From Desulfobacterales bacterium (lineage in GTDB: Bacteria > Desulfobacterota > Desulfobacteria > Desulfobacterales > UBA2156), in contig DRHF01000399.1 of NCBI GenBank assembly GCA_011049715.1, positions 1 through 43,621 on the forward strand: a DNA stretch of 43,621 nt. The letters are read 5' to 3'. The notes under the pieces are model-generated. The model had not been told where the DNA came from and did no database searches. It was given only the letters and a program-made list of their open reading frames with translations. The position numbers and the translations under genes were made by a program. Positions 25,042 to 33,468 of this stretch are shown piece by piece. The first letter of the stretch is position 1. The number at the start of each line of letters is the position of its first letter.

Positions 25042-26055
25042 ATGAATACAGTGAAACTTGCAGGGACGGATTTGGAGATCTCCGAGGTCGGCTTTGGAGG
25101 GATTCCGATTATTCCATTGCCTGAAAACGAAGCCGTGTCGGTTATCAAACACTGCTTCGATCTTGGAATTACATTTTTTGATACAGCCAACATGTATCCC
25201 ACCAGCGAAGAAAAAATCGGAACCGCTCTTAAGGCAGTTAGAGAAAAGGTGGTTATCGCCACCAAAACCACGAAAAGGGATGGAAAAGAAGCACTCACCC
25301 ACATCGATCTTTCTCTCCGCCAGATCAAGACCGATTGGATCGACATCTATCAGCTCCACAACGTATCCAATGAAGAGGCCCTTGAACAGGTCCTTGCCCC
25401 CCAGGGGGCTTATGATGCAGCTCGAAAAGCACGGGCTGAAGGTAAAATTCGTTTTATCGGAATTTCATCCCACAGCATCCGGATCGCTATAAAAGCGCTA
25501 AAAACGGGATTGTTTCAAACCCTCCAATTTCCATTTAACTTTATTGAAAATGATCCGGCAAATGAACTCTTTCCTTTGGCACGTAAAAATGATGTGGGCA
25601 TCATCGGTATGAAACCCCTGGGCGGCGGGCTCCTGGAACGGGCGGATCTCTGTTTCGGATTTCTCCGACAGCACCCATATGTGGTGCCGATTCCCGGAAT
25701 CCGGTCTAAAAAAGAAGCGGATGAAATTATCGGGCTATACCGCGATCCCAAACCGCTATCAAAGGCCGATTTAAAAGAGATGGAAAATATCCAATCGATT
25801 CTTGGGGAAAGATTCTGCCACCGATGCGAATACTGTATGCCGTGTGACCAGGGGGTTCAAATCCCATCCGTCCTGATATTTAAATCCAGCGCAAAACGTA
25901 TATCCCGTGAAGGTGTCAAGGCCTGGCTGGGAAAACCGATGGAAAACGTGGTGAAATGCATCGAATGTGGAGAATGCGAGGAAAAGTGCCCCTATAATCT
26001 TCCGATTATCGACATGCTCAAAGAGAATCTGGCACTCTTTAAAGCGTACACGTGA
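25042..26055 (+). CDS. Aldo/keto reductase with C-terminal 4Fe-4S domain
   Basis: A 337-residue protein. The AKR barrel has D47, Y52 (FFDTANMYPTSE) and K75 as catalytic residues, plus QLHNV, and IPGIRSKKEADE in the cofactor region. The C-terminus has FCHRCEYCMPC and then KCIECGECEEKCPYNLP, giving eight cysteines and probable Fe-S clusters. Known of this group: oxidoreductases of anaerobes, physiological substrates mostly unknown. GGAGAGGA precedes ATG 25042, itself 34 bases after palindromic copy 5. It ends 94 bases before the APH-type kinase, with repeat family 2 copy C in that gap. Confidence 0.9.
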   Translation: MNTVKLAGTDLEISEVGFGGIPIIPLPENEAVSVIKHCFDLGITFFDTANMYPTSEEKIGTALKAVREKVVIATKTTKRDGKEALTHIDLSLRQIKTDWIDIYQLHNVSNEEALEQVLAPQGAYDAARKARAEGKIRFIGISSHSIRIAIKALKTGLFQTLQFPFNFIENDPANELFPLARKNDVGIIGMKPLGGGLLERADLCFGFLRQHPYVVPIPGIRSKKEADEIIGLYRDPKPLSKADLKEMENIQSILGERFCHRCEYCMPCDQGVQIPSVLIFKSSAKRISREGVKAWLGKPMENVVKCIECGECEEKCPYNLPIIDMLKENLALFKAYT

Positions 26056-26068
26056 TCTCGGTGGAGTT

Positions 26069-26120
26069 GGACCGAAACAGCGAGCGCATTCCCCGTAGCT
26101 TGCTGCAGGGTTCTTCAATT
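26069..26120 (+). repeat. Dispersed repeat family 2, copy C
   Basis: The core GGACCGAAACAGCGAGCG-CATTCCCC (26069-26094) continues through a small imperfect hairpin (CCC...AGC TT GCT...GGG) to GTTCTTCAA, matching the end of copy A. A palindrome CCCCATGGGG follows shortly before the next start codon. Confidence 0.6.
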
Positions 26121-26149
26121 TTTTTCGAACCCCATGGGGCTAGATTACA

Positions 26150-27124
26150 ATGAATATTACTTCGGACAGGGCGGCCGAACTGATAAACTCACTGCTGGGT
26201 GAAGGGATCCGGAGCTGTCAACCATTTGGGGCGGGTAAATTCTCCCAGACTTTTCTGGCTGTGGATAAAAATGAAAAGCGGTTCGTTTTCCGGATTGCAC
26301 CTCCGGATACGGTGTTGCAGCTTTTTTATGAATACCGAATGATGCGGCAGGAACCGGCTATTCACAAACGCCTTCTGGAAGAAACCGATATACCGGTTCC
26401 ACCGATCCTTGCATATGATTTTTCGCGCTCTTTGATCGATCGTGATTTTCTCATTATGCCGCGTTTGCCGGGACAGCCGTTGAGCGGCATTTCCATCGGT
26501 TCCGGTGCCAGTGATCGCGTGTATCGCCAGTGGGGCCGTTATGTGGCAGAGATCCACCAGGTTGCAGATCCTGATAACCGTTTTGGCTATCTCGGGGAGC
26601 ATCGATGCATGGCGCCACAAAGCAGTTGGCGTGAAGCCTTTCAAATGATGTACAAAAAGGAACTGGATGACATCTGTTCCTGCGGTGTATATTCCCAGGC
26701 CCAGTCAGACGATGCGTTGGCGCTTCTTGACGACAATCTGGCGGCATTCGAATCGTGTGAGGCTTCCAGATTGTGCCACGGTGATCTTTGGGTGACCAAT
26801 ATTCTGGTCAGGCCGGATGGTGAGGTTACGGGTCTTATTGATTTTGACCGTGCGTGCTGGGGGGATATCGAATGGGACTTGGCGATTGCGGAGTACTGCG
26901 GTGTTACGCGGCCGGCATTTTGGAAAGGGTATGGCCGGATAGTAGATACGCATTCAGGTGATGCAGGCATCAGGCGTCTTTTCTATCTGCTCTATGAACA
27001 TCAGAAGTACATTATTATCTCCATAAGTTCGAGGCGTAACGATCCGGACCGGGCTGACCGATACGCGAATGAATGCGTGTTGATCATGGATCGTTTCAGA
27101 AAAACCGGTTCTCCGGTCTTTTAG
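26150..27124 (+). CDS. Aminoglycoside-phosphotransferase-family kinase
   Basis: A 324-residue protein kinase-like-fold enzyme. LCHGDLWVTNIL is the catalytic loop (HGDxxxxN) and GLIDFDRACWGDIEWDLA carries the metal-binding Asp, both typical of the APH/choline kinase superfamily. The N-terminal lobe shows PFGAGKFSQTFLAV and RFVFRIAP (Lys position replaced by Arg). The family phosphorylates small alcohols, sugars, amino alcohols or antibiotics; the target here is unknown and drug resistance should not be assumed. It is followed by an MFS transporter. Confidence 0.82.
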   Translation: MNITSDRAAELINSLLGEGIRSCQPFGAGKFSQTFLAVDKNEKRFVFRIAPPDTVLQLFYEYRMMRQEPAIHKRLLEETDIPVPPILAYDFSRSLIDRDFLIMPRLPGQPLSGISIGSGASDRVYRQWGRYVAEIHQVADPDNRFGYLGEHRCMAPQSSWREAFQMMYKKELDDICSCGVYSQAQSDDALALLDDNLAAFESCEASRLCHGDLWVTNILVRPDGEVTGLIDFDRACWGDIEWDLAIAEYCGVTRPAFWKGYGRIVDTHSGDAGIRRLFYLLYEHQKYIIISISSRRNDPDRADRYANECVLIMDRFRKTGSPVF

Positions 27125-27168
27125 CGGTTGGTTTACCAAAACAATTCGCCCTATTTTTTGGGATTGCA

Positions 27169-28368
27169 GTGAAAAAAAGACCCCCCTGGATTTTACCTGT
27201 CATCATTTTTTCCCAATTTGCCGGAACCTCACTTTGGTTTTCCGGCAACGCGGTTCTGGCGGATTTGCAGGGGAAATGGTCCATTGGAAACCACATGTTG
27301 GGGTTTATGACCTCGGCGGTTCAGCTGGGGTTTATTGCAGGGACGCTCCTGTTTGCCTTTTTTGCCCTCTCCGATCATTTTTCTCCTCGAATCGTATTTT
27401 TTGTTTGTTCTCTTTTGGGCGCGGTGTCGAATATCCTTATTTATTTGTCGGCAGAGGGGTTGACGTCGCTGCTGGTTTTGCGTTTTATAACCGGATTTTT
27501 TTTGGCCGGGATTTACCCGGTGGGGATGAAAATAGCAGCCGGATGGTATGAAAAAGGATTGGGGGAAGCACTGGGATTTCTCATAGGGGCATTGGTGCTC
27601 GGCACCGCTTTTCCCCATCTGGTAAAGGGCGCAGGGCAGGCGGTTCCATGGGAAGTTGTGATTGTATCGACTTCTGCGATCGCCTCCATAGGCGGTATCT
27701 TGATGCTTCTGCTGGTCCCGGACGGCCCTTATCTGATCAAAGGGACCAAATTTAACAGCAGGGCGATATTTAAGATTTTTCAGTCCAAAAGGCTGCGCGC
27801 CGCCTCTTTCGGCTATTTTGGCCACATGTGGGAACTCTACACGCTGTGGGCGTTTGTTCCGGTTATTCTTATCGCCTATGAGGCCCAAAATCCGGGGACG
27901 GATATTAACGTTTCTTTTTGGGCATTCTGTATCATCGCAGGCGGCAGCCTTGGCTGCGTACTAGGTGGCATAATTTCCACAAGAGCCGGAAGCGCCCCTG
28001 TAGCGTTTATCCAGCTGGCCGGATCCGGCATCTGCTGCCTGCTTTCCCCTTTGCTGTTTTATGCCCCAACAGAAATTTTTCTAGGGGTTTTGATTTTCTG
28101 GGGAGTTATGGTGGTTGGCGATTCTCCCCAGTTTTCAGCGATCATTGCCCGAACAGCGCCCCGGGACCTCGTCGGATCCGCCCTTACCATTGTCAATTGT
28201 ATTGGGTTTTCGATAACCATTGTCAGCATTCAAGTTATGGGGTATTTGTCTAATTTTATGGATCTGAGCAATATTTTTATCTTTTTGGTCGCAGGGCCCG
28301 TATTCGGGCTGACTTCACTGTGGCCGCTTCTGCGAACAGGCCATGTGCCGCAAACGATTAAAAACTGA
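27169..28368 (+). CDS. MFS transporter
   Basis: A 399-residue membrane protein with 12 predicted helices. It starts VKKRPPWILPVIIFSQFAGTSLWFSGNAVLADLQGKW. The short G-rich loops and PVGMKIAAGWYEKGLGEALGFLIGALVLG are typical of MFS proteins. Start: GTG 27169, with GGGA at 27160-27163; the in-frame extension to 27073 lies inside the kinase gene and adds non-membrane sequence. No substrate can be assigned. The gene runs into the enoyl-CoA hydratase gene with a 13-base gap. Confidence 0.82.
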   Translation: MKKRPPWILPVIIFSQFAGTSLWFSGNAVLADLQGKWSIGNHMLGFMTSAVQLGFIAGTLLFAFFALSDHFSPRIVFFVCSLLGAVSNILIYLSAEGLTSLLVLRFITGFFLAGIYPVGMKIAAGWYEKGLGEALGFLIGALVLGTAFPHLVKGAGQAVPWEVVIVSTSAIASIGGILMLLLVPDGPYLIKGTKFNSRAIFKIFQSKRLRAASFGYFGHMWELYTLWAFVPVILIAYEAQNPGTDINVSFWAFCIIAGGSLGCVLGGIISTRAGSAPVAFIQLAGSGICCLLSPLLFYAPTEIFLGVLIFWGVMVVGDSPQFSAIIARTAPRDLVGSALTIVNCIGFSITIVSIQVMGYLSNFMDLSNIFIFLVAGPVFGLTSLWPLLRTGHVPQTIKN

Positions 28369-28381
28369 GGAGGATCGATAG

Positions 28382-29245
28382 ATGGATTTTGAACAGATCG
28401 AGTATTCGGTTGAAGAACGAATAGCGACCATAACATTGAATCGACCGGATAGGCTCAATGCGTGGACACCGATTATGATGGATGAGCTGATCCGGGCCAT
28501 GAATCTTGCAGACAGTGACGATGATGTTCGTGTGGTTATCGTGACCGGATCCGGCAGGGCCTTTTGTGCCGGCGCCGACCTGAGCGGCGATGGCTTAAGG
28601 ATAGCCGGGAAAGAGGGGAAGGCCCCGCCGAAACGCCGGGACACCGCCGGACAGGTGACCCTAAGGATATTTGATATGAAAAAACCGGTAATTGCCGCCA
28701 TTAACGGTCATGCGGTCGGCGTCGGGATCACCATGACACTGGCGATGGACATCCGTTTTGTTGCGGAAGAGGCGACCAAAATCGGCTTTATTTTTAATAA
28801 AAGAGGGCTTGTCCCGGAGGGGTGCAGCACCTATTTTCTCCCTAAAATTGTGGGTGTCACGCGGGCCACCGAACTGATTTTAACCGGCAGGATGTTTACA
28901 GCCAAAGAGGGTATGGAAATGGGTTTGTTCAGCGGGGTCGTCCCGCTTTCGGATCTGATGCCGATGGCCCGGAAAACAGCCGGTGAGATCGCAGAAAATA
29001 CTTCGGCCATATCAACCGCCCTCTCAAGGCAGATGCTGTGGAAAGGCCTGGGTGAAGACCACCCGATGGCGGCCCACATAATCGAATCGAATTGCCTCGA
29101 TTTTATGATTCCGAGCCGGGACTGCATGGAAGGCGCCGCTTCTTTTTTTGAGAAACGATCGCCGCAGTTTCAGATGAAACCCGGGGTTGATATGCCTGAT
29201 TTTTATCCATGGTGGAAAGAGCGTCAATACAAGGCCGGTCCGTGA
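28382..29245 (+). CDS. Enoyl-CoA hydratase/isomerase (crotonase) family protein
   Basis: A 287-residue crotonase. Seen: LNRPDRLNAWT, VTGSGRAFCAGADLSGDG (oxyanion hole 1), INGHAVGVGITMTLAMDIRFVAEEATKIGFIFNKRGLVPEGCSTYFLPKIVG (oxyanion hole 2 and catalytic Glu region), and LTGRMFTAKEGMEMGLFS. It probably hydrates or isomerises an enoyl-CoA in the cytoplasm. AGGAGG precedes ATG 28382. Gaps on both sides are short (13 and 7 bases), so it belongs to an operon with the MFS gene and the BtuF-like gene. Confidence 0.9.
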   Translation: MDFEQIEYSVEERIATITLNRPDRLNAWTPIMMDELIRAMNLADSDDDVRVVIVTGSGRAFCAGADLSGDGLRIAGKEGKAPPKRRDTAGQVTLRIFDMKKPVIAAINGHAVGVGITMTLAMDIRFVAEEATKIGFIFNKRGLVPEGCSTYFLPKIVGVTRATELILTGRMFTAKEGMEMGLFSGVVPLSDLMPMARKTAGEIAENTSAISTALSRQMLWKGLGEDHPMAAHIIESNCLDFMIPSRDCMEGAASFFEKRSPQFQMKPGVDMPDFYPWWKERQYKAGP

Positions 29246-29252
29246 GGTTTTT

Positions 29253-30038
29253 ATGGGAATCGATCAAACACCGGGATCAAGAATTGTATCGCTCACGCCT
29301 TCTATAACCGAATTGCTTTTTGCCTTGGGAATGGATGACCGTGTGGTCGGCGTAACAGACAGTTGCGATTACCCGGCTGCGGTTTCAAAAAAGCCGCATG
29401 TTCTATGCTGGTTCGAACCGGATCTCGAAAAACTGATGGCCCTGAAGCCGGACACGGTTTTAGGATCTGAAACCGCCCATCTGCATCTGATAACAGTTCT
29501 GGAAAAAAAAGGAATTCAAGTGTTGCTGATCAACCCGCAAACCGTTGATCAGGCGCTTCAGACAATGATCGATCTCAGCGACCGGTTTGGGGTGTCTGCG
29601 GAAGCGGAGGCGCTGGTCGAGGGGCTGCAAAACCGGTTGAACCTGCTGGATGAAAAGGTCGGCTCGATCGCACCTGAAAAGCGGTTGACGGTTTCCCGTG
29701 TACTGGAGTGGGATGATGATTCATTCTATGTTGCGGGGCCGTTGTCTTTTCAATACGACGTTATCGCCCGGGGCGGGGGGATAAATGTGACCGGCGCTCT
29801 AAAAACAGATTATCCGAGAGTTCCCTTTGCCCAACTTTTCGATTGGAACCCGGAAATGATATTTATTTGCGGATATGACACGCATCTCATCCCCCGCCTG
29901 ATACAGGATCAGAAGTGGCGGCGGCTGAACGCCGTTCAATCGGGCCGGATTTACCAGTTCCACTGTGGATTGACCTGTCGAACCGGTCCGCGCATCGTGG
30001 ATATGGCGGAACTTTTGTTTCAGACATTGTATGGATAG
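29253..30038 (+). CDS. BtuF-like substrate-binding protein lacking a signal peptide
   Basis: A 261-residue TroA/BtuF-type binding-protein fold: RIVSLTPSITELLFALGMDDRVVGVTDSCDYP, then KPHVLCWFEPDLEKLMALKPDTVLG, the linking helix, and IFICGYDTHLIPRL. These are cobalamin- or siderophore-type periplasmic binding-protein motifs. The N-terminus MGIDQTPGSR carries no signal peptide and the frame upstream to 29187 is not hydrophobic, so the protein may be cytoplasmic. ATG 29253 has GAGG 5 bases upstream. No ABC permease or ATPase gene is adjacent. It overlaps the next gene by 8 bases. Confidence 0.8.
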   Translation: MGIDQTPGSRIVSLTPSITELLFALGMDDRVVGVTDSCDYPAAVSKKPHVLCWFEPDLEKLMALKPDTVLGSETAHLHLITVLEKKGIQVLLINPQTVDQALQTMIDLSDRFGVSAEAEALVEGLQNRLNLLDEKVGSIAPEKRLTVSRVLEWDDDSFYVAGPLSFQYDVIARGGGINVTGALKTDYPRVPFAQLFDWNPEMIFICGYDTHLIPRLIQDQKWRRLNAVQSGRIYQFHCGLTCRTGPRIVDMAELLFQTLYG

Positions 30039-30945
30039 GGTCAAACAAAAAAAAGTTTTGGTGATCGGCCACCGCGGGGCATCGGGACTTTATCCGGAAA
30101 ACACCCTTGCCGGATTTGAGCAAACCCTCGATATCGGTGTCGACGGAATAGAACTCGATGTGTTGATGACAGCGGATGGCGTACTATGCGTCCATCACTT
30201 TTATACCTTGAAACCGGAAATTACCCGAACACCGGACAGAAAATGGTTGGACAAGCAGTCGATCATACCGATTAAAAGTCTGACATTTGAGGAGCTTCAG
30301 ACTTACGATGTGGGAAGGTTAAAACCCCGTACAAAATACGCCCTTAAATATCCGGACCAAAAGGCAATCGATGGTGAGAGGATTCCGGCCTTTCAAAAAG
30401 TGATTGATTTAATCAAAGAGCGGTGCGTCGATCACACGAAACTGTGGGTAGAGATCAAAACATCCCCGGAGCAACCCGGTATGACCCCGCCATCTGAAAA
30501 CGTCGTACAACAGGTATTAAAAATCGTCCATGATGAAAATTTTGATTCGCAGGTCGTACTGCTTTCATTTAATTGGAACGTTCTTGCTTTTGCAAAAAAG
30601 ATAGCGCCTCAAATCACGACCGCCCATATCTCCGCTACTGCTAACTGGCTCGATAACATCAAAATAGGGCAGCCGGGTCCATCGCCTTGGATGGCCGGGA
30701 TTGATGTAGATGATTATCAAGGATCGATTCCTCACAGCATTAACGCGGCCGGCGGCAAAATCTGGTGCGCCTGGTCTGAAAGCCTGACGAGAAAAGAGGT
30801 CGAAACCGCACATGACCTGGGGATAAAGGTTTTTGTGTGGATTGTTGATTCAGAGCGCGACATAAGGAAGTTTTTAAAAATGGATGTGGATGGCATCATC
30901 ACCAACCGCCCTGATCGAGCAAAGCGGATTTTGACGGCTTCGTAA
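30031..30945 (+). CDS. Glycerophosphodiester phosphodiesterase
   Basis: A 304-residue GDPD. VIGHRGASGLYPENTLAGF provides HRG and the ENT motif; GVDGIELDVLMTADGVLCVHH supplies ExD and the second His; WVEIKTSPE carries the distal Glu-Lys; and the end shows VFVWIVDSERDIRKFLKMDVDGIITNRPDR. It hydrolyses glycerophosphodiesters to glycerol 3-phosphate and an alcohol. There is no signal peptide. It starts within the preceding gene (8-base overlap). Its stop codon lies in a short sequence resembling intergenic repeats of deltaproteobacteria (GACGGCTTCGTAAAAAGTCC). Confidence 0.92.
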   Translation: MDRVKQKKVLVIGHRGASGLYPENTLAGFEQTLDIGVDGIELDVLMTADGVLCVHHFYTLKPEITRTPDRKWLDKQSIIPIKSLTFEELQTYDVGRLKPRTKYALKYPDQKAIDGERIPAFQKVIDLIKERCVDHTKLWVEIKTSPEQPGMTPPSENVVQQVLKIVHDENFDSQVVLLSFNWNVLAFAKKIAPQITTAHISATANWLDNIKIGQPGPSPWMAGIDVDDYQGSIPHSINAAGGKIWCAWSESLTRKEVETAHDLGIKVFVWIVDSERDIRKFLKMDVDGIITNRPDRAKRILTAS

Positions 30946-30997
30946 AAAGTCCAACTTCTGTGTTGCGCTGCATCCTTCGTCATAAATGGAAAGGGCA

Positions 30998-31067
30998 CTA
31001 TCTGGGTAGATGATGTCGTTTTGTTCAAAACCGTTTAAGTAAGTGCCCAAACGGTTGCCACAGATAG
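30998..31067 (+). promoter_or_regulatory. Structured leader of the SpmA/SpmB-like gene
   Basis: CTATCTG (30998-31004) pairs with CAGATAG (31061-31067). Inside, AACCGTTT (31029-31036) pairs perfectly with AAACGGTT (31049-31056) around a 12-base loop. The nested stems lie 25 bases before the ATG, so they may be an RNA regulatory element or an immobile repeat. No known riboswitch class is recognised. Confidence 0.4.
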
Positions 31068-31091
31068 CTAATATCACTTGAGGTCGGGTTT

Positions 31092-32384
31092 ATGAATATC
31101 ATATTCGTTGTCATTGTCCTGGGTGCTTTTTTATTTGCCGGCTGGCAGCAAATTTTTTTTAGTATCGATGCGGGTGATCCTGCGCCCATGGAACTTCTAT
31201 CCAGGGCAATGGTAGACTCCGCAGGCGGCGCCGTGGAACTGGCCATCGGTCTGGTGGGCGTGATGGCCCTGTTCCTAGGCCTGATGAAAGTTGCTGAAGC
31301 CGGCGGTATGCTTAACATTATCGCACGGCTGATCCGTCCGTTGATGGTACGCTTGTTTCCCGATGTTCCGCCGGATCATCCGGCGATGGGCGCCATGATC
31401 CTGAACCTGGCGGCCAATGCGCTGGGACTCGGTAATGCGGCAACACCTTTCGGCATCCGTGCCATGCAGGAGCTTGACAAGCTGAACCCCAAACACGGCA
31501 CGGCTACCGATTCCATGGCCCTGTTTTTGGCCATCAACACGTCCAGTGTCACCCTGCTGCCGACCGGCGTTATCGCTTTGCGTGCGGCGGCCGGTTCATC
31601 AGATCCGGCCGCCATATTACCGACCACGTTGTTTGCCACCATCGGTTCCACCGCAGTGGCGATAATAGCTTCCAAACTATATCAGCGCTTTGCGCCCCTT
31701 AAGGCAAATGCAGTCAATACAGTGCAACCGGACCCTTCGGATGATCGGAAAGAGGCGCCGCCGCTGGAAGGCACCACTTCAGAAGGCTATCCTTTCTGGG
31801 TCAGCCTTGTTGCCCTTTTAGCCCTTGTGGCGCTTATTCCGGTTGCCGTGGTTTTTGGGCAGTCCTTATCGCCATGGATTCTGCCGCTGCTCATGGTCGG
31901 ATTTTTAGTTTTCGGCATGATACGCGGTGTGCGTATCTACGAAACTTTTATTGAAGGCGCCAAAGATGGGTTCCAGGTGGCCCTGCGGATCATCCCGTAC
32001 CTGGTGGCCATTCTGGTGGCGGTTGGGATGTTGCGTGCCAGCGGCGCCCTAGAAGCCGTAGTTTCGGTTCTGGGCAGCATCACCGGTTCGTTCGGCTTGC
32101 CGGCAGAGGCCCTGCCGATGGCCCTTATGCGGCCGCTTTCCGGTTCGGGGGCATACGGTATCCTGGCTTCAATCATAAATGATCCGACCATCGGGCCCGA
32201 CAGCTATACCGGTTATCTCGTTTCCACCTTGCAAGGGTCGACCGAAACAACTTTTTATGTAATGGCCGTTTACTTTGGTGCGGTTCAGGTCCGTCGTATC
32301 CGCCACGCACTGGCTGCGGGTTTGACGGCGGATGCGGCCGGAATTATCTTCGCGATCCTGGCCTGTTCCTTTTTTTTGAATTAG
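31092..32384 (+). CDS. Fused SpmA/SpmB-like nucleoside-recognition (Gate) membrane protein
   Basis: A 430-residue inner-membrane protein. Residues up to about 210 match SpmA: ILNLAANALGLGNAATPFGIRAMQELDKLNP, then FLAINTSSVTLLPTG. After a hydrophilic linker (about 212-232) the second half matches SpmB: IYETFIEGAKDGFQVALRIIPYLVAILVAVGMLRASGAL, LPMALMRPLSGSGAYG and GSTETTFYVMAVYFGAVQVRR. In Bacillus these are separate spore maturation proteins; fused forms occur in non-sporulating bacteria, where the Gate domains are thought to be transporters or channels. GAGG lies 8 bases before the ATG. Confidence 0.87.
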   Translation: MNIIFVVIVLGAFLFAGWQQIFFSIDAGDPAPMELLSRAMVDSAGGAVELAIGLVGVMALFLGLMKVAEAGGMLNIIARLIRPLMVRLFPDVPPDHPAMGAMILNLAANALGLGNAATPFGIRAMQELDKLNPKHGTATDSMALFLAINTSSVTLLPTGVIALRAAAGSSDPAAILPTTLFATIGSTAVAIIASKLYQRFAPLKANAVNTVQPDPSDDRKEAPPLEGTTSEGYPFWVSLVALLALVALIPVAVVFGQSLSPWILPLLMVGFLVFGMIRGVRIYETFIEGAKDGFQVALRIIPYLVAILVAVGMLRASGALEAVVSVLGSITGSFGLPAEALPMALMRPLSGSGAYGILASIINDPTIGPDSYTGYLVSTLQGSTETTFYVMAVYFGAVQVRRIRHALAAGLTADAAGIIFAILACSFFLN

Positions 32385-32768
32385 ATATGGATAAATTGAG
32401 AATTGTCTTTAAAATAGCTAATCACCGTTTCAATTCACCACGGTCTTGCCATGCCTCTCCAGCTAACATTATGATTAACAGAATGTCAATTTAATATACT
32501 AATCAAGGTTTGATCCGAAGCCCGATCCAGCTATCGCTGAAAAATTATCTCTGCTATCTCTGCCTGTCCCGCCCGCCCCGTAGCTCTGGAAGATGGTACT
32601 GGGGTGAAATTCGTGTAACGAAGGGCGAAGCCCATTTCACTGGGCGCGCTCGAGCTATCCCTCCACCGCGGGATAGCGGGCGAGACAAATCGATATGATC
32701 AATGGTTGGCCTTGACAAGAAATAAAAGTGATGTATAATGCCAATGTATACATTATTGGAGGTGTGGT
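32385..32768. other. Gene-free region with hairpins upstream of the toxin-antitoxin pair
   Basis: No gene is supported in these 384 bases. Two inverted repeats are seen: GTGAAAT (32604-32610) / ATTTCAC (32634-32640), with GGGC-GAA-GCCC inside, and GCTATCCC (32654-32661) / GGGATAGC (32670-32677), loop of 8. The last 60 bases hold the vapB promoter and operator. The change from metabolic genes to the accessory island begins here. Confidence 0.65.
32712..32754 (+). promoter_or_regulatory. Promoter and operator of the vapBC module
   Basis: TTGACA (32712-32717), a 16-base spacer, TATAAT (32734-32739): both boxes are perfect consensus. Just downstream, AATGTATACATT (32743-32754) is a perfect 12-bp palindrome at the expected transcript start, a likely binding site for the ribbon-helix-helix antitoxin (autoregulation). 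GGAGG near 32758 precedes the ATG. Confidence 0.8.
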
Positions 32769-33002
32769 ATGGTACGAACACAGATTTACTTGACAGAACG
32801 CCAGCGTGCTGAACTGGCTGCTATAGCCAAGACCGCGGGCAAAAAACAAAGCGAGCTTATTCGAGAGGCCGTCGATCGCCTCATCGATCAATCGGGCCAC
32901 AGTCGGCGAGAGGCTGTATTGCGAGAGGCTGCCGGAATCTGGAAGAATCGTAAGGATCTTCCTGACTTCAAGGCAACGCGAGCCGAATGGGACAGGAACT
33001 AA
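32769..33002 (+). CDS. vapB: Ribbon-helix-helix antitoxin (VapB-like)
   Basis: A 77-residue protein. Residues 1-45 (MVRTQIYLTERQRAELAAIAKTAGKK, then SELIREAVDRLI) are a CopG/MetJ-type ribbon-helix-helix DNA-binding domain. The C-terminal half, ending with FKATRAEWDRN, is the probable toxin-binding tail. The operator palindrome upstream fits autorepression. It overlaps or abuts the PIN toxin gene: the toxin ATG at 33005 is 3 bases after this stop, with an upstream alternative at 32987. Confidence 0.88.
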   Translation: MVRTQIYLTERQRAELAAIAKTAGKKQSELIREAVDRLIDQSGHSRREAVLREAAGIWKNRKDLPDFKATRAEWDRN

Positions 33003-33004
33003 TC

Positions 33005-33388
33005 ATGGCGGGGTCAATCGTTCTCGACACAGATGTTCTTGTTGACTTTCTCTGCGGCCGAAGCAAGGCGGTGGCTTTCGTCAACGCCCACTCTGCTCGG
33101 ATCATCCTGTCATCCATCGTTGTTGCGGAGTTGTACGCTGGGGTGAAGGGAGATGCAGAACAAGCAGCCCTGGATGACTTCGTCTCCCTCTTCCGTGTTG
33201 CCTCTGTAAATGCGGAGATCGCCGAGGCAGGAGGGCTATACAAGCGTAATTACGGAAAATCACACGGCGTCGGCCTTGCAGATGCCATTTTAGCTGCTAC
33301 TGCTGAGATCGAAAATGCGGAGCTTAAGACTCTCAACATAAAGCACTACCCCATGTTGGAAGGACTTAGGCCGGCTTACACTAAATAG
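33005..33388 (+). CDS. vapC: PIN-domain toxin (VapC-like ribonuclease)
   Basis: A 127-residue PIN-domain protein. IVLDTDVLVDFL carries the first Asp (D8), VVAELYAGV the Glu (E42), and GVGLADAILAATA the third Asp; these carboxylates bind the metal for RNA cleavage. The start is taken as ATG 33005 because AGGA stands 8 bases upstream; ATG 32987 would add six residues. It is paired with the preceding ribbon-helix-helix antitoxin, giving a type II toxin-antitoxin module. VapC toxins cut tRNA or rRNA; its target here cannot be told. Confidence 0.9.
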   Translation: MAGSIVLDTDVLVDFLCGRSKAVAFVNAHSARIILSSIVVAELYAGVKGDAEQAALDDFVSLFRVASVNAEIAEAGGLYKRNYGKSHGVGLADAILAATAEIENAELKTLNIKHYPMLEGLRPAYTK

Positions 33389-33468
33389 AAGGCCAACCTA
33401 TCACTTGACCGGACAGCGGGTAGCGCCTTGGCCAATTTCAGAGTCCCAAAGGAGAGAAGACTAGCCTC

